A stretch of DNA of 64,000 nucleotides. Origin: Martelella lutilitoris (lineage in GTDB: Bacteria > Pseudomonadota > Alphaproteobacteria > Rhizobiales > Rhizobiaceae). Location: positions 2,379,501 through 2,443,500 of the forward strand of contig NZ_CP066786.1 of NCBI RefSeq assembly GCF_016598595.1. The letters are read 5' to 3'. Under the pieces are notes generated by a model. It made no database searches. It was given only the letters and a program-made list of their open reading frames with translations, and was not told the origin of the DNA. Every line of letters begins with the position of its first letter. Position 1 is the first letter of the stretch. Of this stretch, positions 1-10,125 are shown one piece after another. Made by a program: the position numbers and the translations under genes.

Positions 1-997
1 GCAGATAGTCCCGGATCGGCCGGGCCGGATTCCCCCCTATGCGGGCGCCGGCCGGCACGGAGGTCAGCACGCCGCTCTTCGCGGCGATCTGCGCGCCGCT
101 GCCGATCTCGATATGGCCGTTCAGCCCAGCCTGTCCGCCGATCATCACGCCATCGCCGATCCTGGTGCTGCCGGCAATTCCAACCTGGCTGACAATTCCG
201 CAATGCCGGCCGATCTGCACATTGTGCCCGATCTGCACGAGATTATCGATCTTTGTACCCTCGCCGATCACGGTATCGTCCATCGCGCCGCGGTCAATCG
301 TGCTGTTCGCGCCAATCTCGACATCGTCCTGAATGATGACCCGGCCGATCTGCGGCAGTTTCACCATGCCGGTCGGTCCGGGCGCATAGCCGAAGCCGTC
401 CTGACCGATGCGCGCGCCGGTGTGAATGATCACATTATTCCCGATCAACGCATTGGAGACAGAAACATGCGCTCCCAGGGTGACATTGCGGCCAATCTTG
501 ACATCCGCTCCCACGACCGTGCCGCACAGGATGCGACTTCCCGCGCCGATCACGGCGCGCGCGCCGACCACGGCAAACGGCGCGATCTCCACGCTCTTCT
601 CGATGACGGCCGAATCGTCAATAACGGCCTGCGCGGAGATGCCGCTTTGGCGCTGCATCACCGGCTGCGGTCGCATGGCGGCCGGATAGAGCTGTGCCGC
701 CGCGCGGGCAAAGGCAAGCTGCGGCATATCGGAAACGAGCGACGGCAAGGACGCCGGAATATGCTTTTTCATTTCCGGGGAACAGATCACCGCCGCTGCC
801 CTGCAGCTCTTCAACTGGTCAATGCTGTGCCGGGACAGGATGTAGCAAATATCATAGGGACCTGCGCGATAGATGGGCGCAACGGATTCCACCATCCGCT
901 CGCCGGCATCCGCGTTCGACAAAACAGATCCGATGCGCGACGCCAACTCGTCGAGACGAATTGACTGTCGCGCACCGAAAAACTGGTTCTGATCCAT
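1..997 (-). CDS. lpxD: UDP-3-O-(3-hydroxyacyl)glucosamine N-acyltransferase, 3' end cut by window
   Basis: LpxD adds the second acyl chain to UDP-acyl-glucosamine in cytoplasmic lipid A synthesis. The minus-strand frame is open from an ATG at 997 to the window edge, about 332 residues against a usual length near 350, so only the last 20 or so residues are missing. It starts [11 protein letters not shown], has an N-terminal uridine-binding region, and then a long run of hexapeptide repeats (IG-x-x-V/A-type, for example IGRNVTLGA and [11 protein letters not shown]) that build the left-handed beta helix. The catalytic-type His lies in the [10 protein letters not shown] stretch. It follows bamA by 45 bp, the normal alphaproteobacterial order bamA-lpxD-fabZ-lpxA. 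The missing C-terminus and the next genes lie outside the window. Confidence 0.95.
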   Translation of the reverse strand, partial: MDQNQFFGARQSIRLDELASRIGSVLSNADAGERMVESVAPIYRAGPYDICYILSRHSIDQLKSCRAAAVICSPEMKKHIPASLPSLVSDMPQLAFARAAAQLYPAAMRPQPVMQRQSGISAQAVIDDSAVIEKSVEIAPFAVVGARAVIGAGSRILCGTVVGADVKIGRNVTLGAHVSVSNALIGNNVIIHTGARIGQDGFGYAPGPTGMVKLPQIGRVIIQDDVEIGANSTIDRGAMDDTVIGEGTKIDNLVQIGHNVQIGRHCGIVSQVGIAGSTRIGDGVMIGGQAGLNGHIEIGSGAQIAAKSGVLTSVPAGARIGGNPARPIRDYL

Positions 998-1042
998 TCA
1001 ATCTCTCCAGAACGGAAACGATATGAGCTCTGGACAGCAATA

Positions 1043-3382
1043 TCAGAAGGTGTTGGCAATTCCGAACCGGAACCGCTGGGTTTCGTCGAAATCTTCCTTG
1101 GCGAAGGGAATGGCGTAGTCGAAGCGCAGGTCGCCGAAGGGCGAATTCCAGATGAGGCCGACGCCGCCGGATGCACGGATCGAGAAATCCGTTCCCTCGA
1201 TGGCCGTATTGGCAAGCTCAACGGCATTACCCCAGGCCGAACCGGCATCCACATAGGCCGCCCCGCGCAGATTGATGTCCTCGGGGATACCCGGCAGCGG
1301 GAAATTCGCCTCGGCCGAAATCGTGGTGTAGTACTGCGAGCCGAGCGCATCGCCCTGCTGCACCGTGCGCGGACCAAGGCCGTTCTGCTTGAAGCCGCGG
1401 ATTTCCTGACCACCGATCGTGAACTGGTCGAACACGTTCAGATTGCTGTCGAACGGGGTCACGAGACCGCCGCGCGCCGTCAGCGAGCCGATGATGTCGG
1501 CCTGATCGGAAATCATCTGATACCAGCGGACCTTACCCGTCAGCGCATAATAGTGCGAATCGCCGCCAAGACCGGCCACGGTATTGGTGAGATTGGCGAG
1601 AATGCCCTCGCGCGGCTGCTGGTAATTGTCGACGCTAGAGAAGTTGAAGGCCTGTTCGACCGAGGACACCGTCCACGGGCTGCCGTCGATCAGGTTCTGG
1701 AAGATCGGAGACAGGTTGTTCGGGTTCTGCCAGTCGCCCGTGCCGTCATATTCGAACTGCTGATAGACATATTTGATCGTCGAGCTCAGCTCGTCGGTCA
1801 GCGGCGCCGTCAGGCGGATATCGCCGGCCGTCTCCGCATAGGTATAGTAGTCCTGCGAAGCCGAATAGGCGCGATAGAGATCGAAACCTGCCGCCACGCG
1901 ATAACCGAGGAAGAAAGGCTCGGTGAAGGAGAAGTTGTAAATCTGCGAATCGTTGTCGCCGAGACCGGCCGACGCGCGGATGAACTGGCCGCGGCCGAGG
2001 AAGTTGCGCTCCGACACCGAAAGCTCGACAACCAGCGAATCGCCTTCAGCATCGTAGCCGGCGCCGATCGAGAACGCGCCGGTCGGCTCGTCGGTCACAT
2101 CAACGACGATGACGACGCGGTCCGGCGCGCTGCCGGGCTGCGTCGAGATATCGACATTGCTGAAATAGCCCAGCGCCTCGAGGCGACGCTTGGCGCGGGC
2201 GATCATTTCGCGATTATAGGCATCGCCCTCGGCGAGGTCGAACTCGCGGCGGATCACATAATCGCGGGTGCGGGTGTTGCCGACGATCTCGATGCGCTCG
2301 ATATAGGCGCGCACGCCCTGGTCGATCTCATAGTTCACCGAGAAGGTGTCGTTGCTGAAGTTGCGATCGCCGCGCGGATTGACCTGCGCGAAGGGATAGC
2401 CCTGCGAGGAAACCGATGCCGCGATCGATTCCGAGGTCTTCTGAATGTCGTCGGCATCGTAGATCTTGCCGGACCTGGTCTTGATGTCGCCCTTCAGCGT
2501 GTCGATATCGACGCCTTCCACGGTCGAGGCCACGCCAATGTCGCCGAAGCGATAGCGATCGCCCTCGGACATGGTGAAGGTGATCGAATAGGAATTGTCT
2601 TCCTCGTCATAATCGACATCGGTCGAGATCAGACGGAAATCCGGGAAGCCGTGATTGTTGTAGAACTCGCGCAGCAGGGTTTCGTCGTGACGCACCTTGT
2701 CCGGATTGTAGATATCCTTGCGGGTCAGGAAGGACAGCGGCGTCGAGCGCTTGGTCGAGATCACCGAGGCAAGGCGCGCGTCGCCGAAGGTGTTGTTGCC
2801 TTCGAAGTTGATCTTCCGCGTCTTGGTGCGGCCGCCTTCGTCGATGACGAAGGCCACGTTGATTCGATTGTCCTGCACGGTCGCCGTCTCGATGGAGACC
2901 TCGACGTCGGCGCGTCCGATCTGCGCATAGGCGTCCTTGATGCGCTGGATGTCGACCTGGGCCTGCGCCTGATTGTAGGGGCCGAGCGAATGCAGCTGGA
3001 CAACGCCTTCGAGCTTCTTGTCGTTGACCTTGCGGTTGCCGTTGAAGACCACCTGGTTGATCAGCTGGTTCTCGGTGACATTGACCACAAGCGTCGAACC
3101 GGAAACCGAAATCTTGACATCGGAGAAATAGCCGGTGCTGTAGAGATTACGGATGGACTGGTTGATATCGGCATCGGTGAAGCTGCGCCCCGGCTGGATG
3201 GTCAGCTTCGACCTGATCGCATCAGAACCGGCCTGCCCCGTTCCGTTGACCACGATGTTACTGACAACAGCGGCGTATGCGCTCGTGGGCACAGCAACGG
3301 CGGCGACGACCCCCCCGGACACGGCGACTGCCAATGAAAGCGCCGCACCTGAAACTGTGTTCAAAAATCTTGAACCGGCCAT
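1043..3382 (-). CDS. bamA: Outer membrane protein assembly factor BamA
   Basis: BamA is the Omp85 barrel that inserts beta-barrel proteins into the outer membrane. The 779-residue product has a signal peptide ending near residue 37 (SAYAA). Repeated POTRA-type segments fill about residues 38-400, and a 16-strand barrel follows, ending in the C-terminal phenylalanine (GIANTF) expected for an outer-membrane barrel. It lies between rseP and lpxD on the same strand. The 318-bp gap upstream suggests its own promoter. The ATG at 3382 opens MAGSRFLNTVSG, a plausible basic n-region, so I kept it. The giant autotransporter at 29765 would be a likely client. Confidence 0.97.
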   Translation of the reverse strand: MAGSRFLNTVSGAALSLAVAVSGGVVAAVAVPTSAYAAVVSNIVVNGTGQAGSDAIRSKLTIQPGRSFTDADINQSIRNLYSTGYFSDVKISVSGSTLVVNVTENQLINQVVFNGNRKVNDKKLEGVVQLHSLGPYNQAQAQVDIQRIKDAYAQIGRADVEVSIETATVQDNRINVAFVIDEGGRTKTRKINFEGNNTFGDARLASVISTKRSTPLSFLTRKDIYNPDKVRHDETLLREFYNNHGFPDFRLISTDVDYDEEDNSYSITFTMSEGDRYRFGDIGVASTVEGVDIDTLKGDIKTRSGKIYDADDIQKTSESIAASVSSQGYPFAQVNPRGDRNFSNDTFSVNYEIDQGVRAYIERIEIVGNTRTRDYVIRREFDLAEGDAYNREMIARAKRRLEALGYFSNVDISTQPGSAPDRVVIVVDVTDEPTGAFSIGAGYDAEGDSLVVELSVSERNFLGRGQFIRASAGLGDNDSQIYNFSFTEPFFLGYRVAAGFDLYRAYSASQDYYTYAETAGDIRLTAPLTDELSSTIKYVYQQFEYDGTGDWQNPNNLSPIFQNLIDGSPWTVSSVEQAFNFSSVDNYQQPREGILANLTNTVAGLGGDSHYYALTGKVRWYQMISDQADIIGSLTARGGLVTPFDSNLNVFDQFTIGGQEIRGFKQNGLGPRTVQQGDALGSQYYTTISAEANFPLPGIPEDINLRGAAYVDAGSAWGNAVELANTAIEGTDFSIRASGGVGLIWNSPFGDLRFDYAIPFAKEDFDETQRFRFGIANTF

Positions 3383-3700
3383 GCTACTATCTACCCTTTA
3401 TGATCGCTCAATATCAGCGTTTTACAGGCTTCGTGGTCTTTTGTTCTAAAGACTTCACACCCCCACGCAATAGAAAGCCGTGCGACTTATGCAACTTCCG
3501 CCCCAAGCGTGGCCAAATCGCCACGATCTTTTCGACTTATGGTAAACGGAAGGCTACACCAATCGACAACCTGTCTCCTATGCGTTTCCTATCATCTCCC
3601 GCGCCAAAGGCAAGGCCACAATCTCACAACCGGCGACCTTCGACAAGATCATGGGCCCCTCCTGTTAATCAAACAGTGTCAAAGGGTTAAAATGTAAACC
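3383..3700. other. Intergenic region upstream of bamA
   Basis: This is a 318-bp gap between the rseP stop and the bamA start. On the minus strand there is a TTGACA hexamer shortly after the rseP stop, and a Shine-Dalgarno-like AGGAGGGG precedes a 24-codon reading frame (listed separately). No tRNA and no convincing longer gene is visible. It probably carries the bamA promoter and leader. Confidence 0.5.
3578..3652 (-). CDS. Possible 24-residue leader peptide upstream of bamA
   Basis: An ATG at 3652 sits 3 bp after AGGAGGGG on the minus strand and opens 24 codons ending in TAG at 3578. The peptide begins MILSKVAGCEIV. I do not recognise it. The strong ribosome-binding site is the only positive evidence. 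It could be a regulatory upstream ORF for bamA or a chance match. No other translated feature lies between it and bamA, 195 bp downstream. Confidence 0.25.
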   Translation of the reverse strand: MILSKVAGCEIVALPLAREMIGNA

Positions 3701-4825
3701 TCAGCCCATCCGGCCCAGCGTGTCGTTCCATGTGGCGAAAACCATCAGCGCCAGAACCAGAAACAGCCCGACCCGAAAGGCGAATTCCTGGACGCGGGCC
3801 GACAGAGGCCGGCCGCGAACCGCCTCGATCGCATAGAACAGCAGATGACCGCCGTCCAGCATCGGCACGGGAAGCAGATTGAAGAGGCCGACCGAGACGG
3901 ACAGAATCGCCGCGAAATTGGCGAAAGCGACGATGCCGAGCGAGGCCATCTGCCCCGCCATCGTCGCCACGCGCACCGGGCCGCCGATCTGGTCAGCCTT
4001 CATCCGTCCGGCAAAGACGTTGGTGATATAGTCATAGGTGCTGACGACGATGTGCCAGCTCTGCAGCGCGCCCTGCCCGATCGCCTCCAGCGGCTGGTAG
4101 CGCTCCACCCTGAAATTGCCCGAATCGCGCGTTCCGACCACGCCGATCCGGCCGAGCTCCATCGCATTGCCGAACTGGTCCTCTTCCTCGATTCGCTCCG
4201 GCACCACCGTCATTTCGATCGGCGCCCCGTCGCGCTCGACGGTCAGGTCGATCGGCACGCCCGGTCGGACGCTCACATAGCGCACCACCGCATCGAAGGT
4301 CCCGACCTTCTGGCCGTCCAGCGCCACCATGATATCGCCGGGCTTCACGCCCGCCGCCGCAGCCGGGCCGTCCGGCACCACCTCGCCGACCACGGGGTCG
4401 GAGACGCCGCGCCCGTAGACGGAGAAAATGACGGCGAAAATGGCGATCGCCAGAAGGAAATTCGCGATCGGGCCGGCGGCGACGGTCAGCGTCCGCTTCC
4501 ACAGCGCCGCGCCGTTGAACGTCCTCGCCCGCTCCTCCGGCGGCAAGGCCTCAACCCCGGCGAAATCCGGGCGGCTTGCGGCATCCTCGTCGCCGTAAAA
4601 GCGCACATAGCCGCCAAGCGGTATGGCGCAGACTTTCCAGCGCGTTCCATGCCTGTCCGTACGCCCGACGATCTCCGGGCCAAAGCCGAGCGAAAAGGCC
4701 AGAATGCGGATGCCGCACCAGCGCGCCACCAGATAGTGGCCGAGTTCGTGGAAAAAGACGAGAAAGGAGATCGCGACCAGAAAGGCAACGATCATTCCGG
4801 GCGCGTTTGTAAATCCGATACCCAA
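3701..4825 (-). CDS. rseP: RIP metalloprotease RseP (site-2 protease)
   Basis: This is an inner-membrane site-2 zinc protease that cleaves anti-sigma factors or signal peptides within the membrane. The 374-residue product has the zinc motif HELGH at residues 26-30 inside the first membrane segment. A PDZ domain lies near residues 130-210 (VVGEVVPDGPAAAAGVKPGD). The third ligand motif LDGGH is near the C-terminus (LLPVPMLDGGHLLFY). Length and layout are normal for the family. The stop of cdsA at 4827 lies just upstream of the start at 4825, so the two are almost certainly co-transcribed. Confidence 0.96.
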   Translation of the reverse strand: MGIGFTNAPGMIVAFLVAISFLVFFHELGHYLVARWCGIRILAFSLGFGPEIVGRTDRHGTRWKVCAIPLGGYVRFYGDEDAASRPDFAGVEALPPEERARTFNGAALWKRTLTVAAGPIANFLLAIAIFAVIFSVYGRGVSDPVVGEVVPDGPAAAAGVKPGDIMVALDGQKVGTFDAVVRYVSVRPGVPIDLTVERDGAPIEMTVVPERIEEEDQFGNAMELGRIGVVGTRDSGNFRVERYQPLEAIGQGALQSWHIVVSTYDYITNVFAGRMKADQIGGPVRVATMAGQMASLGIVAFANFAAILSVSVGLFNLLPVPMLDGGHLLFYAIEAVRGRPLSARVQEFAFRVGLFLVLALMVFATWNDTLGRMG

Positions 4826-4826
4826 A

Positions 4827-5705
4827 TCAGGCTCCGTTTAGAGGCGGCAAGGCCGCGAGGCCGCTCCACCGATAAAGCACGGCGCCGACACTGTCGCCCG
4901 CGCCGAAGACCATCGCAAAACAGGCCATGATGAACATCGCGCTCGCGGCGGCTACAAGTCCGTCGACGCGGTCCAGCACTCCGCCGTGACCGGGAATGAG
5001 ATGGCTGGAATCCTTGGCTCCGCACCGGCGCTTGAGGGCCGATTCAAACAGGTCGCCGGCCTGGCCGACGGCGGAGAGAACGAGGGCCAGCAGGGCCAGA
5101 AGCAGGGATGGCGTGCCGCCATAGGCCAGGCACAGCCCAAGGGCGGCCGCGACGCCGAAGAACGCTCCGCCGATGGCGCCCGACCATGTCTTGCCGGGAG
5201 AGATCGACGGCGCAAGTTTGGGGCCGCCAAGCGCCCGGCCGACGAAATAAGCCATGATGTCGGTCGCCCAGACAACGGCGAACACGAAGAGGATCGTGTA
5301 AAGCCCGGCCGCACCGCCGTTTCTGATCGCCGCGAGCGAAACCATTGCAAGGCCGGCATAGACGATCGCGCCTGAAAACCAGAACGGCGCCGGTCTTTTG
5401 CGGCCATAGGCATGGGCGCAGGCCGCGGAGACGACCGCAAGCGACAGCGCCGGCAGGAAGAGTTCGAGAAAGGTCAGGATGGCGGTTGCGATCATCACCG
5501 CCCAGCCGGCGAGCAGGACCGTCATCGTTCCTTCGCCGCGGCCGGCGGGCCGAGCCCGGCTCATCGCCAGCCATTCATGAAAGGCAAGAAGCCCGATCGC
5601 GACGGAAAGAAGCAGAAAGGCGGCGCCGCCGAACCAGGTCGCCAGAAGAACGACGACGGCAAGAACCGCGCCCGACATCACGCGCAGCTTGAGTTCGCGC
5701 TCCAT
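4827..5705 (-). CDS. cdsA: Phosphatidate cytidylyltransferase (CDP-diglyceride synthase)
   Basis: CdsA makes CDP-diacylglycerol from CTP and phosphatidate at the inner membrane, the branch point for phospholipids. The 292-residue product is almost entirely hydrophobic with several membrane segments. It carries the family signature near the C-terminus: GQAGDLFESALKRR followed by KDSSHLIPGHGGVLDRVDG, with the conserved acidic residues. Its start ATG shares a base with the uppS stop at 5705, an operon-type overlap. Confidence 0.95.
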   Translation of the reverse strand: MERELKLRVMSGAVLAVVVLLATWFGGAAFLLLSVAIGLLAFHEWLAMSRARPAGRGEGTMTVLLAGWAVMIATAILTFLELFLPALSLAVVSAACAHAYGRKRPAPFWFSGAIVYAGLAMVSLAAIRNGGAAGLYTILFVFAVVWATDIMAYFVGRALGGPKLAPSISPGKTWSGAIGGAFFGVAAALGLCLAYGGTPSLLLALLALVLSAVGQAGDLFESALKRRCGAKDSSHLIPGHGGVLDRVDGLVAAASAMFIMACFAMVFGAGDSVGAVLYRWSGLAALPPLNGA

Positions 5706-6463
5706 CAGGACCCCGTCAGCGCTGCGGCCGGCTGAACGACGCCGCCGAACCGGCGCGAGCGCCGGGCATATTCGGCAAGCGCCTCGTCAAAGCTCTCCTG
5801 CGAGAACTCCGGCCACAGGCAGGGCAGGAACACGAGCTCGGAATAGGCCGACTGCCACATCAGGAAGTTCGACAGCCGCTGCTCGCCGCTGGTGCGGATG
5901 ATCAGGTCCGGGTCGGGAATGCCGGCCGTATCGAGCCGGCCGGTGATCATGGCTTCATCGATCTCGTCCGGCGATATCCGCCCCGCCACGGCCTCCCGCG
6001 CGAGAGCGGCAGCAGCCCGGGCGATCTCGGCGCGCGAGCCGTAATTGACGGCGACGACGACATGAAGCCCGGTGTTGTTTCGGGTCAGTTCCTCGGCCGT
6101 CGCCAGCGCGCCGAGCACCTTGGGGCCAAGCCCCGCGCGCTCGCCGATCATCTGGAAGCGCATGTTCTGGCGGTGATAGGTCTGCAGCTCGCGATGAATG
6201 AAGATCGCGATCAGTTCCATGATATCGCTGACTTCATCCTCGGGCCGTTTCCAGTTTTCCGAGGAGAAGGCAAAAAGCGTGAGATGCTTGATCCTTGCGT
6301 CCCGCGCCGCGTCGACGGCGCGACGCACCGCCTCGACGCCCTTGCGGTGCCCGAAAATACGCTTCAACCCCCGCCCGCTGGCCCATCGGCCGTTGCCATC
6401 CATGATAATCGCAACATGATCAGGTTTTGCAGGATCTGCGTAAGGGGTCATATCGTGGCTCAA
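5705..6463 (-). CDS. uppS: Isoprenyl (undecaprenyl diphosphate) transferase
   Basis: This cis-prenyltransferase extends farnesyl-PP to undecaprenyl-PP, the lipid carrier for peptidoglycan and polysaccharide synthesis. The 252-residue product has the signature HVAIIMDGNGRWA with catalytic Asp22. Further conserved blocks are LTLFAFSSENW and the C-terminal DLIIRTSGEQRLSNFLMWQ with the conserved Arg residues. It sits between frr and cdsA. The start at 6463 (MSHDMTPY) fits family length; a second ATG four codons on is possible. Confidence 0.96.
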   Translation of the reverse strand: MSHDMTPYADPAKPDHVAIIMDGNGRWASGRGLKRIFGHRKGVEAVRRAVDAARDARIKHLTLFAFSSENWKRPEDEVSDIMELIAIFIHRELQTYHRQNMRFQMIGERAGLGPKVLGALATAEELTRNNTGLHVVVAVNYGSRAEIARAAAALAREAVAGRISPDEIDEAMITGRLDTAGIPDPDLIIRTSGEQRLSNFLMWQSAYSELVFLPCLWPEFSQESFDEALAEYARRSRRFGGVVQPAAALTGS

Positions 6464-6489
6464 ATTCTTGAAAAAATGCAGGTTAAAAA

Positions 6490-7056
6490 TCAGACCTGCA
6501 TGATTTCTTTTTCTTTCTCCGCAAGCAAGTGGTCAATGCGAGAAATTGCGCCGTCGGTCAGCTTCTGCACGTCATCGGACAGAGAACGGCTGTCGTCCTG
6601 GCTGATATCCCCGTCTTTCTCGGCCTTTTTCAGGGCATCCATGCCGTCGCGGCGCACATGACGGATCGCAACCTTGGCCTTTTCGGCATATTCATGAGCA
6701 ACTTTGACCAAAGAACGGCGGCGCTCCTCGTTCAGCTCCGGCAGCGGAATGCGCAGGTTCTGGCCGTCCATGATCGGATTGAGGCCGAGATGGCTCTCGC
6801 GGATCGCCCGGTCGACGGCGCTCACCATGCCCTTGTCCCAGACATTGACCGCCAGCATCCGCGACTCGGGCACGGTGATGTTGGCAACCTGGTTGATCGG
6901 CATCTTCGATCCATAGGCCTCGACCAGAACCGGATCGAGGATATTCGCCGACGCCCGTCCGGTGCGCAGCGAGGTAATGTCGCCGACAAAGGCGTTCACT
7001 GCACCCTCCATGCGGCGCTCGAGGTCTTTCAGATCGGTTGCATCGCTCATCGTCAT
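6490..7056 (-). CDS. frr: Ribosome recycling factor
   Basis: RRF splits the post-termination ribosome with EF-G. The 188-residue product matches the family length of about 185. It contains the conserved [17 protein letters not shown] block and the C-terminal [19 protein letters not shown] region. It lies 48 bp after pyrH in the order pyrH-frr-uppS that is usual in bacteria. Confidence 0.97.
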   Translation of the reverse strand: MTMSDATDLKDLERRMEGAVNAFVGDITSLRTGRASANILDPVLVEAYGSKMPINQVANITVPESRMLAVNVWDKGMVSAVDRAIRESHLGLNPIMDGQNLRIPLPELNEERRRSLVKVAHEYAEKAKVAIRHVRRDGMDALKKAEKDGDISQDDSRSLSDDVQKLTDGAISRIDHLLAEKEKEIMQV

Positions 7057-7104
7057 TCTCCCGTCTTGCGCCCGGCCTTCCCTTTAGGGCCTCAGGCGCC
7101 GTCA

Positions 7105-7830
7105 TCACTCGTCGGTTACAATCGTCTTGCGGCCGCCGCCGGCCATGATCTGGCCGAAACCGCCGCGCTCGTGGATTGAAAACACGATAATCGGAATATT
7201 GTTCTCCCGCGCCACCGCAACGGCGGCGACATCCATCACCTGAAGGCCGCGCTCCAGCACCTGGCGGTGGGTCAGCGCCTCGAACCGGGTCGCGTCCGGA
7301 TCCTTCTTCGGGTCGGCGGAATAGATGCCGTCGACCTGCGTGCCCTTGAAGATCGCCTCCGCGCCGATCTCGGCTGCGCGCAGCGCGGCGGCTGAATCCG
7401 TGGTGAAGAAGGGGTTGCCCGTACCGCCTGCAAAGATCACCACCTTGCCCGCATCCATATGGGAACGCGTCGCCCGCTGCGAGAACGACTGGCAGATCTC
7501 CGGCATGGCGATCGCCGACAGGACGACCGTATCGACATCCATCTTGCGCAGAGAGGTTGCGAGCGCGAGCGCGTTGATCACCGTGCCGAGCATGCCCATG
7601 TGGTCGCCGGTCACCCGTTCGCCGCCCTTGGAGGCCACGGCGACGCCGCGGAAAATATTGCCGCCGCCGACCACGATGCCGACCTCGACGCCCATGGCGC
7701 GAACCTCGGCGATATCGGATGCAATCCGGTCGGCAACGGCAACGTCGATGCCGAAACCCTGATTGCCCATCAGGGCCTCGCCGGAAACCTTCAGCAGAAC
7801 GCGCTTGAAAATCGGATTCGTCAAAGTCAC
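7105..7830 (-). CDS. pyrH: UMP kinase
   Basis: PyrH phosphorylates UMP to UDP in the cytoplasm. The 241-residue product has the amino-acid-kinase fold motifs: VLLKVSGEALMG at the N-terminus, VGGGNIFRG, GTGNPFFTTDSAAALRA and the DGIYSADPKKDP loop. Length is normal. It is separated from tsf by 88 bp containing a strong hairpin, and from frr by 48 bp. Confidence 0.97.
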   Translation of the reverse strand: MTLTNPIFKRVLLKVSGEALMGNQGFGIDVAVADRIASDIAEVRAMGVEVGIVVGGGNIFRGVAVASKGGERVTGDHMGMLGTVINALALATSLRKMDVDTVVLSAIAMPEICQSFSQRATRSHMDAGKVVIFAGGTGNPFFTTDSAAALRAAEIGAEAIFKGTQVDGIYSADPKKDPDATRFEALTHRQVLERGLQVMDVAAVAVARENNIPIIVFSIHERGGFGQIMAGGGRKTIVTDE

Positions 7831-7866
7831 AAACTCCTAAAAAGCAATGCCATCCGGATACACGAA

Positions 7867-7892
7867 GGGCGCCGCGTTGTCACGCGGCGCCC
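7867..7892 (-). terminator. GC-rich hairpin between tsf and pyrH
   Basis: A perfect 10-bp stem (7867-7876 with 7883-7892, GGGCGCCGCG/CGCGGCGCCC) has a 6-base loop. It lies 27 bp past the tsf stop. No clear T-run follows on the minus strand, so it may attenuate or protect the transcript rather than stop it completely. Confidence 0.5.
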
Positions 7893-7918
7893 CTTCAAAT
7901 TCCAAGCCTTTCGGGCAA

Positions 7919-8845
7919 TCAGCCCTTGGCCGTCGCGGCGACTTCGGCAGCGAAGTCGCTCTCTTCCTTCTCGACGCCCTCGCCGAGCGCCAGACGTGCA
8001 ATGGCAGCCACCTTGATCGGCGCGCCCGCTTCCTTCTCGGCTTCCTTGACCGCCTCTTCAACCGTCAGGTCGGGATTGATGACGAAGGACTGCGAGAGAA
8101 GCGCGACTTCCTCGAAGAACTTGCGCATGCGGCCTTCAACCATCTTTTCGGCAATGTTGGCCGGCTTGCCGGACTCCTTCGCCTGCTCCAGGAACACCGC
8201 GCGTTCGCGGTCGGCAATATCCTTGTCGACCTCGTCGGCGCGCACGGCGAGCGGGTTGGTCGCGGCAACATGCATGGCGACCTGCCGGCCGATCGCAGCC
8301 AGAACCGCCTTGTCGCCTTCCGATTCGAGCGCGACCAGAACGCCGAGCTTGCCGAGACCGTCAGCGACGGAATTGTGGACATAGGAAGCGACAACGCCGG
8401 AGCCGACCGAAAGCTTGGCGGCACGGCGCAGCGTCATGTTCTCGCCGATCGTGCCGATGGCGTCCTTGATGCTGTCGGCAACGCTCTTGCCGGTGGCCGG
8501 ATAGGTTGCGGCGCTGATCGCGTCGACCGAGCCATCGGTCGACAGCGCGACTTCGGCGATGCCGGAAACCATCGCCTGGAACGCCTCGTTGCGGGCAACG
8601 AAATCGGTCTCGGAGTTGACTTCGACGACGACAGCTTCCGTACCCTTCTCGGCGATGCCGATCAGGCCTTCGGCGGCCGTGCGGCCGGACTTCTTGTCGG
8701 CCTTGGAGATGCCCTTGGCGCGCAGCCAGTCGATCGCCGCTTCCATGTCGCCGTCATTCTCGGCGAGCGCCTTCTTACAGTCCATCATGCCTGCGCCGCT
8801 CTTCTCGCGCAGTTCCTTCACCATTGCAGCCGTAATCGTGCTCAT
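7919..8845 (-). CDS. tsf: Translation elongation factor Ts
   Basis: EF-Ts is the nucleotide exchange factor for EF-Tu. The open frame extends further upstream, but the real start is the ATG at 8845, giving [27 protein letters not shown], the family N-terminus, and 308 residues, the family length. The exchange motif [10 protein letters not shown] is present. The gene is 274 bp downstream of rpsB on the same strand. Confidence 0.97.
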   Translation of the reverse strand: MSTITAAMVKELREKSGAGMMDCKKALAENDGDMEAAIDWLRAKGISKADKKSGRTAAEGLIGIAEKGTEAVVVEVNSETDFVARNEAFQAMVSGIAEVALSTDGSVDAISAATYPATGKSVADSIKDAIGTIGENMTLRRAAKLSVGSGVVASYVHNSVADGLGKLGVLVALESEGDKAVLAAIGRQVAMHVAATNPLAVRADEVDKDIADRERAVFLEQAKESGKPANIAEKMVEGRMRKFFEEVALLSQSFVINPDLTVEEAVKEAEKEAGAPIKVAAIARLALGEGVEKEESDFAAEVAATAKG

Positions 8846-9083
8846 AACTTGCCTCTTGTCCATTCGCTCGGCGGCGCTTGTCGCATCAAAGCGCGGCCTG
8901 TTGGGCAACGAAGTGTACCCATACTGTGACAGGGTGATGAAACCCTTGCTGCCGACGGCCGATGTCCGACGGCTCAAAAGTCCAAAGGCAAACGCATCGG
9001 CAATCCCGATGCGCCTGCCTGCGTCCGGTTGGCCTCGACTGCGCATTGCGCGGCCGGCCCGAAACCGGATCGGAATTTCAAAC

Positions 9084-9106
9084 GGGCCGCGAGCATGCCG
9101 CGGCCC
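9084..9106 (-). terminator. Hairpin directly after rpsB
   Basis: An 8-bp stem (9084-9091 with 9099-9106, GGGCCGCG/CGCGGCCC) starts 13 bp past the rpsB stop. On the minus strand it is followed by GTTTGAAATT. This is a weak intrinsic terminator, likely a partial stop that adjusts the rpsB to tsf ratio. Confidence 0.5.
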
Positions 9107-9119
9107 AAGGCCAGATGCC

Positions 9120-9917
9120 TTATTCGGCCGGCTTCTCGGCGGAAGCATCCTCGGCCGGCGCCTCGTCTTCCAGCGCGGTTTCTGCGGGCGCTTCGGAAGC
9201 GGCGCCAAGGTCGATGCCCTGGGCGCCCTGCTGGCGGGCGATGCCGTCGATGGCAGCGCGCGAGATCAGGTCGCAGTAAAGGGCGATGGCGCGCGAAGCG
9301 TCGTCATTGCCGGGGATCGGGTAATCGACTTCATCCGGATCGCAGTTGGAATCGACGATGGCGACGACCGGAATGCCAAGGCGCTTCGCCTCTTCGATGG
9401 CGATCTTTTCCTTGTTGGTGTCGATGATGAAGATCAGGTCCGGAACGCCGCCCATGTCGCGGATGCCGCCAAGGGCGCGGTCGAGCTTTTCACGCTCGCG
9501 GTCGAGATTCAGGCGTTCCTTCTTGGTGAAGCCCTGTGCCTCGTTGGCGAGGATTTCGTCAAGCTTGCGCAGACGCTGGATCGAGTTCGAGATCGTGCGC
9601 CAGTTGGTCAGCATGCCGCCGAGCCAGCGGGCGTTCACGTAATACTGCGCCGAACGCTGGGCGCTGTCGGCGATGATCTCGGACGCCTGACGCTTGGTGC
9701 CGACCATCAGCACGCGGCCGTTGCGGGCAACGGTGTCGGAAACGATCTGCAGCGCGCGCGACAGCATCGGAACCGTCTGGGCAAGGTCGATAATGTGGAT
9801 GTTATTGCGGTCGCCAAAGATGTAGGGCTTCATCTTCGGGTTCCAGCGATGGGTCTGGTGACCAAAATGTACGCCTGCTTCCAGCAGCTGGCGCATGGTA
9901 AAGTCGGGCAATGCCAT
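9120..9917 (-). CDS. rpsB: 30S ribosomal protein S2
   Basis: S2 is a structural protein of the small subunit. The 265-residue product begins [29 protein letters not shown] sequence and includes the [12 protein letters not shown] and [12 protein letters not shown] blocks. The last 30 or so residues form an acidic, alanine-rich tail, typical of alphaproteobacterial S2. A Shine-Dalgarno AAAAGGAGAAAAGG stretch lies just before the ATG at 9917. The 208-bp leader to 10125 probably carries the promoter for the whole downstream cluster. Confidence 0.97.
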   Translation of the reverse strand: MALPDFTMRQLLEAGVHFGHQTHRWNPKMKPYIFGDRNNIHIIDLAQTVPMLSRALQIVSDTVARNGRVLMVGTKRQASEIIADSAQRSAQYYVNARWLGGMLTNWRTISNSIQRLRKLDEILANEAQGFTKKERLNLDREREKLDRALGGIRDMGGVPDLIFIIDTNKEKIAIEEAKRLGIPVVAIVDSNCDPDEVDYPIPGNDDASRAIALYCDLISRAAIDGIARQQGAQGIDLGAASEAPAETALEDEAPAEDASAEKPAE

Positions 9918-10125
9918 GCCTTTTCTCCTTTTCCGGTTGAACCTCCGCAGACCTGAGACCAGACGTCAATGACGCCTGACACCGGCGGAACGCACCGGAT
10001 TTCTCCCGGAACATCCCATGGCCTGCGTGTGGAATGAGGGCGCGATACCCCGTTTCGCGGCAAATTGCAAGAGGCGCGGCGCCGCGAAAGGCCGGACGCA
10101 TGCCCGCCCACACCGATGAAGGGCC

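Noticed and set aside
1553..3337. 594-codon plus-strand frame opposite bamA
   Set aside because: It lies entirely antisense to bamA, whose homology is clear. The long frame follows from high GC and codon periodicity.
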